DNA of 30,866 nucleotides from Ichthyophonus hoferi (lineage: Eukaryota > Opisthokonta > Ichthyosporea > Ichthyophonida > Ichthyophonidae), in the NCBI GenBank assembly GCA_002751075.1, contig NAOQ01000159.1, forward strand, positions 6,432 through 37,297. The letters run 5' to 3'. This document shows positions 23,311 through 30,866 of this stretch, one piece after another (positions within the stretch are counted from its first letter, which is position 1; each line of letters starts with the position of its first letter). The position numbers and the translations under genes are program-made. The notes under the pieces were generated by a model that was not told the DNA's origin, ran no database searches, and saw only the letters and a list, made by a program, of their open reading frames with translations.

Positions 23311-24173
23311 TCATAAGGTATCAACGTAATCTTAATATCATGTTTCACTTTCCAAGCCGCATTTAAAATCTTATTTATCTCGTCATCAGATAAACCAAGA
23401 ACAAGAGCATCGTCAATAACGGAAATAGAATGTGTATCTTTCAAATTACACAATCCAGATTCAGCAGCTGCTGTGTTTGGAATAACGTCTTGCAGCTTCC
23501 AGTCGCTATATACAATACCCAAGTTGACGGATCCCTTGCCATGTGAGTGAATGTGCAATCTTTCTTTAGGGCAGTCGTAAACAGAAAGGGTTACAGGTCC
23601 ATCTGTACTTTTAAACTTCTGTACAAATGTCAAAGCATTTCTAACAGATTCACCGTTGATGGACTCAATTCTGTCGCCTGGCGTAAGGCCAATTCGCCAA
23701 GCTAAGCTGTGACCCCATACATGGGCAATACATACTTTGCCACGAATCTCTGTGACCCGTACACCCAAGGGTCCTCCGCGTCTATGTGGTACAACAATTT
23801 CACGCTTATATGGTTTCTTTACGAAAGGCTTAAATGCATCCTGCAAATCAATCAAAGAAGAAAACGAAGGGCAAATCTCGCGGCCTTGAACAGAGTCAAG
23901 TTTGTGTACATCTGATTCTAGCACTGGTGAAGGTATTCCTTTTCTGTAAACCTGCATAAATGTGTGTAGAACTCCACTGGCAACAGCAGCAGCTGTCTTA
24001 GTTAAATTTGTATTTTCATCTCCATTAAGTCGACTCTCATGTGCAGGTACTGACTGACGATTTGATCTGATAGAAAGGGTGTTTTTGATAAAACCGGAGA
24101 TGGGATTTGATTGCCCATTTGGATTTTTAAAGAACGTACACGGTTCCTGTACGGAAGGCGTGGAAGATTTCAT
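23262..24173 (-). CDS. Syntenin-like protein with two tandem PDZ domains (long form, 303 aa)
   Basis: Single open frame with no coding intron. I chose the ATG at 24173 (context GAGAAAATGA); the frame stays open a few codons further up but without another ATG. The length is close to human syntenin-1 (298 residues). Residues 1-120 are a polar, probably disordered head. PDZ1 spans about 122-200 (PLGV loop 135-138, GLTPGDRIESING 162-174). The linker is YDCPKERLHIH. PDZ2 spans about 216-287 (VNLGIVYSDWKLQDVIP, NTAAAESGL, HSISVIDDALVLGLSDDEI, IKITLIP). The tail is YEIAYEVSACIAEMTTD. Domain spacing, linker and the PDZ2 to tail transition all parallel syntenin, a scaffold that in animals links receptor tails and phosphoinositides to trafficking and ALIX. 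The N-terminal block PSFSSLIDLQDAF matches PSYPSLINLQDAF of the shorter paralogue, but the YPSL motif is replaced by FSSL. Function is inferred from the family. Confidence 0.87.
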   Translation of the reverse strand: MKSSTPSVQEPCTFFKNPNGQSNPISGFIKNTLSIRSNRQSVPAHESRLNGDENTNLTKTAAAVASGVLHTFMQVYRKGIPSPVLESDVHKLDSVQGREICPSFSSLIDLQDAFKPFVKKPYKREIVVPHRRGGPLGVRVTEIRGKVCIAHVWGHSLAWRIGLTPGDRIESINGESVRNALTFVQKFKSTDGPVTLSVYDCPKERLHIHSHGKGSVNLGIVYSDWKLQDVIPNTAAAESGLCNLKDTHSISVIDDALVLGLSDDEINKILNAAWKVKHDIKITLIPYEIAYEVSACIAEMTTD

Positions 24174-24178
24174 TTTCT

Positions 24179-24202
24179 CTACAAAGAAAAAACTACACAC
24201 AT
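24179..24202 (-). other. Short upstream ORF or splice acceptor before the long syntenin-like gene
   Basis: On the minus strand a seven-codon ORF (MCVVFSL, then TAG) ends 5 bases before the main ATG. The same bases, TTTTTTCTTTGTAG, also look like a strong intron 3' end. Either the leader carries a tiny upstream ORF, or a 5' UTR intron ends at 24179. Sequence alone cannot decide. Confidence 0.4.
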
Positions 24203-27200
24203 GAAGGCCAAAGCAAAAAGTACTACAACTCCGAGGTTATTATTTAAGGTTATGATCCAAGCCATCCATCGCCAATAATGAATGGAAAACCATGTCTACC
24301 AATGCTATGGGGTATTTGTGGTTGTATGCTTTCGTACTTGATGATGATTAGTTATTATAGTGCAATTATCTGTCCTAGTTCCCATCCACTAATAGAACAT
24401 ACCTAATGATAATATTCCAATTGTGTAGAATTATTTTGTTTTAGAAGACAAGGTATCACGAACCGTCTCCAAACATCTTATTGGCTCTTCATTTTTATTG
24501 GTAGATATCTGCTTGTTTCCAATGGACTGACAAATGTCACAATGTTTTAATGCAAAATTGAACAAATACTGTGGTGCAACTTAAATATATATGACCCAAT
24601 ATAAATTTTCTATAATATTTAAAATGGATGTAATATTTTGTTATATTATGTATTTATAAATAAAAAGTTGAACTAGGCTATTGGACTATTTAAATTTAAG
24701 AGTTAAAATTAGATGGTTGACTCCCAATGAAAACTGTATATATGCAACTGGTTGGTCAAAAGATCTTACCATTAACTTTTAGCTTGCAATCCTATCGGAA
24801 ATTGTTAGACGAACGTACGGCTGCCAGTTAACTATGGTTTCTGTTTCGAGATTTAACACACTACAACTAGCGTATGCAATCTTTTAATGAATCAAGAAAG
24901 CGAAAAGTCGGGATATTTTATTTATAAAGTCCATGCATGCTGTAGTTCGTCACGGGCAAGCTTTTTGATTACAGTTCCATAACTTTGCGCAAAACATAAC
25001 GTTCAGATATCCTATGCGAGGTAAAAGCGACACTTTTTGCTTAAAATTTGAAGTCAACAAAAACACTTGCTAGAATAAAAATCCACCATACCACTACTTG
25101 CTTTCGCCACACGCCACTAGTGACTCCTATGAAAAGCTGTAGATCATATCTGTATCCTATTAGCGCTTTATATTGTAGCCGGTCGTATTATCTCCGTATC
25201 ATATTTCGGCAGCCGAGTACATAACCATTCTTAGATAAACCATTCAACATTTTAACTGAATTTTATTTTATTTTATAGAGCATAACCATTTATCAAATGG
25301 ATCAGTAAAACTAAAACAAGATTTTAAAAGATATACCGTTTGTTTTATATTATCAAATATTTTTTTCTTTTTCGAAATTCATTTTGATAGTTTGAAGCTA
25401 TAATAGCATTTTAAGTTAATTAAGTAACGAGAAAAAATAAGACGAAGAAATATAATTTGCTTCTGTTTTTTATTATTATTATTTTAATTTTAATGTTTTA
25501 AAAATTAAAATAAGTAATGAACCAGTTATGGAAACAATACATTTATGCCGGCACTTTTATTCGGCATATAAGGGGCGAGACACTTTTTAAAACAAATGGG
25601 GCGTAATGTTTGGACTAATATCGTGCCATACGATACCACTATTGAAAGGTTGGCCCTTAAAATTGGCCTACAATTCGGAATATTCGTGTCATAAACTTGT
25701 AGAAATTGGTAGCATTTAATTTTTGCCTCAAAACAATACAAGAGATACACAGATCCAGTGTAATAGCGCACACATACACAGCGCGACTGATTTTCTATTG
25801 TAAATTTGAATAGCGGCTAAATATCATGAGTTTTCCTCACTCTTTAATATCTATTAAAGCTAACCTTGGAAATTTTGACAAAGTATTCTTGAAACTCGAT
25901 TATCGGCCTACATGGTGGTAGCCTAGTTAAAAACATTGGATGTCTGGCCAATTGCCCTATGCACAAAACACCCAATTAAAAAATATTATACATTCACCTA
26001 TACTGTAAAAATGAACCTGTGTACCTTGCTAAGATTGCGGGTTAGACAAGATCTTTAAAATACGGCGCTATTTATATGGCAAAGAAGACAATGAAGAAGT
26101 ATTAATAATTTAAAGGAAACGTGGAAGATTATTAAATATCTCCAATTATTTTCTACAACATTTTCATGGTGCATCAAACAATGCACAATTTATTGATATT
26201 AGGGTATAAATAGATATAGGCAGCCAATAATAATGACTTGCATTGTAAAAATATTAAATCCCCCTAGATCTAAACAGGCTTTAACATGCCCGATAAACCA
26301 GTTCCATGTGTAGTCCCACCAATTAGATTACCATATTGAGGTATAATATCGTGGTATGCATTGGCTTTTAGTGATCCTCAACTCGGCTATTCAGAGCGAG
26401 TAAGACGGTAAGCGTGCTTGTACAGTATAGAAACATTAAAAATAAAAATTATTTATTTTTTCTCTCCTTTTCATACTTGTACTTATTATTGGGTTGCTCA
26501 AACTAGAACTTCCAAGTTATTGAGTCGGCTATGAAAAGCAGCTGGTTTGACTTGCTTATATAGTGCGCTAGAAATATATACTATTTAGTAATTATACTTT
26601 TTTCATGAATTTGGCTTAATTACCAATTACTTACGTTATTTATTTACTTATTTATTTAATCTGTTTATTTCCTTACCATCATTTCGTATGACCCTTTGAT
26701 ATGCTTATAGTATCCAGTCTAATGTAATACGTGAAGTTGATAATTTAATGAAAAGTAGGATAATAGTGCACCTCTCTACAGTTAAGATCACGTATTTTGA
26801 AACAAAAATAATTAGGATGATGCTTTGATTAAGAATTATAGATGGAAAGATTGCGTACCTGTATTTAAAAAACAGGCATGCATATACAGAATGATACAGT
26901 GTATGGTATAAACAACGAATAATATGGTTAAAAATATTATTATAAGGCTATCAGTTACCTTACCATGTAGGACATCTTGAAAATACGAAGCCAATCTGCA
27001 AGATGCAAAACAGTCATAAGAACCTTGTTTTCTATCGAATGCGACATATGGATAAACAGAAAAAATTAAAGCATATTAATAATAAAAGTCTGCTTCCTAG
27101 CTAAAGTATAAATTTTATTTAGGTGTGACTTTTAAAACAAGTTAGTTACCAGACGTTCGTATAGAGGGCAAATCGAGGTCAATGGATACCGGGTACCATA

Positions 27201-27250
27201 AACCAAATCCTGACGCATTAATCGACTCGACTATTACTAAATAAGTATAC
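24203..27250. other. Intergenic region between divergent genes
   Basis: The syntenin-like gene reads leftward and the carrier rightward, so both promoters should lie here. I see no coding exon I can support. A TTAAATAATAA-like box on the minus strand near 24240-24250 could serve the syntenin-like gene. A TTTA-rich microsatellite lies at about 26638-26668. An 81-codon minus frame at 25526-25771 shows no motif. Confidence 0.45.
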
Positions 27251-27254
27251 AGCG

Positions 27255-27340
27255 ATGATGTCACACCCCAATGATGTCGCAAATTATGGCGGCCATAGTT
27301 TACGCAAAGTTTAATGAACTAGCCCTGGAATATATATAAC
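27255..27340 (+). promoter_or_regulatory. Promoter of the mitochondrial carrier gene
   Basis: A TATA box, TATATATAA, at 27331-27339 lies 55-63 bases before the ATG. Upstream are two near-identical 11-mers, ATGATGTCACA (27255-27265) and ATGATGTCGCA (27271-27281), 16 bases apart, which resemble bZIP/CRE-type half sites. A palindromic ATGGCGGCCAT follows at 27286-27296 and resembles a YY1-type core. Motif identities are by resemblance only; the TATA position is convincing. Confidence 0.6.
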
Positions 27341-27393
27341 CGGAGGGCAGAAAATTATTCTTCAAGATTTTTTTTTATCAACTAAAGTACAGA

Positions 27394-30346
27394 ATGGCGG
27401 CTGTCGGTGTTAAGAAGAATGACGTTGCTTTCTCAGATATCTTGAAGAATGCAGGAAAGAGAGCACTTGGAGGAGGACTTCCCGGCGCCGCTGCTATGGG
27501 TAAGTTCTAGGTTTGCTTTATAATAGATTTAAACTGAAAATCTGCCATGATGTTTGCCCAAATCCTGCTATATTATAGTGAACGATAAGCTAGACCTTAA
27601 AATGCTTAAGAATACAAGTTGTGCATGTTGAACCTGAACAAGGAGTTGGCAATTACTATTTTTATTTTTATCTTGAAAAAAGTGGAAAATGGTAGAGGGA
27701 GGGTGCAGTGCATGCGTTTTGAAAATCTTGACATTATATATATATATATATATATATATATTTTTTTCCCGTCTCAGATCTTCACTTGTTGGTCTGGGTA
27801 ATGTTTAGTATTTAGTCTAGCTTTAGAAAACTGTATTGTAGCGGTTTGCAGATTGATAGTTTGGCTACTATTCTTATATATAGCGTTTTTTTTTGAGTTG
27901 TATATTTGAGTTGTATACTAATATAATATAACCAATAGGTGTCCAGGTCTGCAGTTTGATGTGGCTGCGCACAACCATGAACTACCAATACAGGTGAGCG
28001 TCAATATTGTTTTCTGAGATAGTTAATATTACCTCTTGGTTTGTGTGCGTATATTTTTTTTTTTTATATTGCAATTTAAGAACACGTGTCTTCCCTTCTA
28101 AATTAGAAGCGATAAAATAAGTGCAAAAGGAAAGTTGTGAAAGGGCTGGTGGATTTACTTTTTTTTTAACCTTTTTGTTGCTGTTGTTGTTGTGAATCCT
28201 GTTAAATTCAATAAGAGTACATTAGTGCTCTAGGTAGCTGGAAATGTACGAATGATTTAGTGAATTACAAGTGAATCTTTCTTTTTAAAGATATTTACGA
28301 GGTTTAGTAAGACTGCGGTTAAGGCTCATAAACATACCTTGTAGACTGCTTGATAGTTTGATTATTGCCTGACCTGAAAGCAGATATTTGGCTATACCTT
28401 GGTCTCCCTACTTATCTCCCTTTCCCTTTCCTTCCGCCAGACACGGTACCTCTACTACCGTAGCCATTAAGACCCTTTATAAGGAAGGCGGTATTCCCCG
28501 TTTCTACAAGGGTATTGGTCCCGCTCTTATTCAAGGACCCCTCTCTCGCTTCGGTGATACTGCAGCCAATGCTGGTGTCCTTGCGCTTTTAGACTCTTTC
28601 GACACGACCAGGTCGCTACCCGTTGGCCTTAAGACCGCGTGTGCCAGTATGGGAGCTGCTTCATGGAGATTGTGCTTGATGCCCATCGATACCACCAAGA
28701 CTATCATGCAGGTTGAGGGTAAGCAAGGTCTGTCCATTCTTAGGGCCAAGTTTGCTCAGGGAGGCATTCCAGTGTTCTTCCAGGGTGCTATTGCTGCTTC
28801 CTCTGCCACATTTGTTGGTAAGTACTACTCGCCTTCCTGAATCAATCATATATATGTATATATACTTACCTTTATAGTGTTATCTTTTTCAATGGTTATC
28901 ATGTCTTAATGGCTGAAGTATATGCTATGACGTGGCAGGCAATCATAACTTTATGCATAAAATCTTTATATGATGCAGTCACAGTCAGTGAATACTTTGG
29001 GGATAATACCATGTTTTTCTGATACCATAATGATAATATTTGTATGTATTAAAGATGCAGATTTTATTTTATTTTATTTTTGTTTTTGTTTTTGTAATGT
29101 ATGCATATAATATACTTGAGGGTAGTGGGTAGTGGGAAACAGTGATAAAATACATTGCTAATTTAGATATGAATAGAGATGAGGCGCTGTTAAATTTGAA
29201 CAACGATATTTAAAATTTTCTTTGATTACAAGATCATCCCGTGCAATTATCAAGCTATTTCAATTTTTTTCTTTATGTTTCAAAGTTCACCCTAACATGG
29301 ATATATTATATACAGGTCACTTCCCTTGGTTCTGCACATACAACTATCTCAATGGCAACCTCCCCCAGGCCTCTACTAAGGTTGGCAAGCTTAGCCGTAA
29401 TGCGTTTATGGGATTTTGCTCCAGCGTGGTATCCGATACTTGCTCTAACTCCATCCGTGTGGTTAAGACTACTAAGCAGACTTCTGAGACCCCCATCACT
29501 TATGTTCAGACCGTTAAGATGGTGTGTATATGTAGTCATCTGCTCATTTTGTTTCCTCTGTTTCTCTTATCCTTTTATAAATAGAATGATGTATATTATC
29601 ACTTTTTTTTCTTCTGATAGATGTTCTGGTATGGGTCTTATGTTTTCATTTTATTTGGCTACCTGTTTCAATTGAAACTACACAGTCTTGTAAATCCATA
29701 TATTCATACTATATTTGGTACAGGTTGTTAAGGCCGATGGTTGGATTGGTCTTTTCGGCCGTGGTCTCCGCACACGTCTCATGACCAACGCCATCCAGGT
29801 AAGCAAAATCATTAGATAGATAAAGAGGACATAATGTGATGGGCTGCAATTACCTTTGTATAAGTGAATGTTTACGTATAAATTTCGGGTAGAGTACTAG
29901 TTTAATTAAAAATATACCAATTTAAACTAAAATATGATGGACTTTGATAGCATTTAAATGAAAATACAGAAAGAAATGCAGTATACATGCAGCTAAAATC
30001 TCATACACAATCTTTTTAGGCAGTTTATTACTACTAGCAGTATTTTAGATAAAGGTAATAGGGTGTCAGAAAAATATTGTCATTGCCGTTAACATAAGGA
30101 AACCATTTTTATTATTATATTGATTTTGTTTAAGGTACTCAAGTCCAAGACCTTTCAAATAGTAGCCTATCACTAGTTATTGTTGACATTTAATTATATT
30201 TGCTAGCAGATGCATGTAAGAAACGTCTTCATCACACAGAAACATTCATAACCTCTTGCTGACATGAATTTTTTTTACAGGGTATGCTGTTCTCAGTTGT
30301 GTGGAAGGCACTGCAGGATGTTTACTGGAAGAATGAAAAGAAATAG
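27394..30346 (+). CDS. Mitochondrial carrier family protein, six exons (294 aa)
   Basis: Exons 27394-27499, 27939-27993, 28441-28817, 29316-29521, 29724-29798 and 30281-30346 join in frame across GT-AG introns and end in TAG. The ATG has A at -3 and G at +4. The product has the usual carrier length and three-fold repeat. Repeat 2 holds the signature PIDTTKTIMQ (135-144), and EGGIPRFYKG (69-78), QGGIPVFFQG (160-169) and ADGWIGLFGRG (252-262) are the conserved EG-type motifs after each odd helix. Repeats 1 and 3 have PGAAAM (30-35) and SDTCSN (219-224) where PX[D/E]XX[K/R] is expected. Such proteins sit in the inner mitochondrial membrane and exchange small metabolites; the substrate cannot be told here. 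I recall similar proteins, with the same GGGLPGAAAMG and MWLRTTMNYQYR blocks, from diverse protists, but this is memory and not a search. The exons are much more GC-rich, with C-ending codons, than the other genes, suggesting strong expression. Confidence 0.92.
27735..27767. repeat. (TA)13 plus T7 in intron 1 of the carrier gene
   Basis: Uninterrupted TA dinucleotides from 27735 to 27760 followed by a T run. Located inside intron 1 (27500-27938). Confidence 0.9.
29062..29096. repeat. ATTTT/GTTTTT microsatellite in intron 3 of the carrier gene
   Basis: Pentamer ATTTT repeats grade into TGTTTT repeats within intron 3 (28818-29315). Confidence 0.85.
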
Positions 30347-30866
30347 ACTGTAACCTATAGGACAGGAAAGATGTGGAAGGATAGGAGAACATAATTGCCG
30401 GATATCTGGATATTTATGCCCACTTTCCTCCAGTATCCCCCGGCACCAACTGCTATAAAGCTTTGTAACATAAATTATTTTGTCAAAAGTAAAGCAGTAA
30501 AATCATTTGCCTGTTATATTATTATTATAGTCAGGGGTATGTGAGCGTTGACAGCGTCAATTTTTTTTTAAAAAAAGACAGATAATCAATCAATTAAACC
30601 CTCCATCTTATTTGCATATGTTTATTTAGACAATCACATAATTATGTTAAGTTAACCAAGTCAATATATGATTTGAAAATAAACATTGGAAACTATTGTG
30701 CTTAGGTACTATTTGGAAGCTGCACAGTATATAATTCTCATGAGAGAAACTGATCTGTGTGATAGGACTTTAGTACTTGCATATAGTTACTACTGTGAAC
30801 CAAATATTGCAAGTTTTCATGAGTAAACGAGGATTTACAAGTTAACCCAAAATGTGTTGGACAATG
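30347..30866 (+). other. 3' flank of the carrier gene
   Basis: Probable 3' UTR and downstream DNA. A TTGAC/GTCAA stem (30548-30560) runs straight into T9A7 (30561-30576). The first clear poly(A) signal is AATAAA at 30678-30683, about 330 bases after the stop. No further gene is seen before the window ends. Confidence 0.5.
30678..30683 (+). terminator. Candidate poly(A) signal for the carrier gene
   Basis: Canonical AATAAA, the first on the plus strand after the carrier stop that I could find. Confidence 0.4.

Noticed and set aside
25526-25771. 81-codon minus-strand frame
   Set aside because: No motif and no promoter or splice context; likely chance.
29241-29675. 144-codon plus-strand frame
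   Set aside because: An alternative frame running across exon 4 and intron 4 of the carrier; the carrier frame is the conserved one.

Overview
The window looks like a stretch of an AT-rich, intron-bearing eukaryotic nuclear genome. I see GT-AG introns of about 0.1 to 1.4 kb, long gene-poor spacers, many TA and trinucleotide microsatellites, one decayed Ty1/copia retrotransposon, and standard stop codons. Two intact genes have the tandem-PDZ layout of syntenin, a family I know best from animals and their unicellular relatives, so a holozoan (for example an ichthyosporean-type protist or an animal) is the best guess. The species cannot be fixed from the sequence alone.

Layout. 1-400: a long TTA tract inside an intron. 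449-579: one internal exon of a plus-strand gene that enters from outside the window. 580-5080: no gene seen. 5080-5170: promoter-like patch (two ATTGG boxes and TATAAATAAT). 5461-9452: a five-exon plus-strand gene (model about 503 residues) with a short basic N-terminal part and a long Ser/Thr/Pro-rich middle; family not recognised. 10932-11630 (minus): an intact single-exon syntenin-like gene of 232 residues. About 12420-17771: an old, broken copia element with integrase, reverse transcriptase and RNase H traces and a 3' LTR, followed near 18386 by a second fragment of the same family. 17772-23020: mostly empty AT-rich DNA with a few palindromes and one 42-codon ORF. 23262-24173 (minus): a second syntenin-like gene of 303 residues, whose 3' end is duplicated in tandem. 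24203-27250: no gene seen. 27394-30346: a six-exon mitochondrial carrier (294 residues) with a clear TATA promoter.

The genes do not form an obvious pathway. The strongest local story is the pair of syntenin-like paralogues. They lie on the same strand 12 kb apart, have no introns in their coding regions although their neighbours have several, and are separated by a dead retroelement. They differ in the N-terminal region, where syntenin binds the ESCRT-associated protein ALIX. The carrier is the best conserved gene and has an unusual set of transport motifs.
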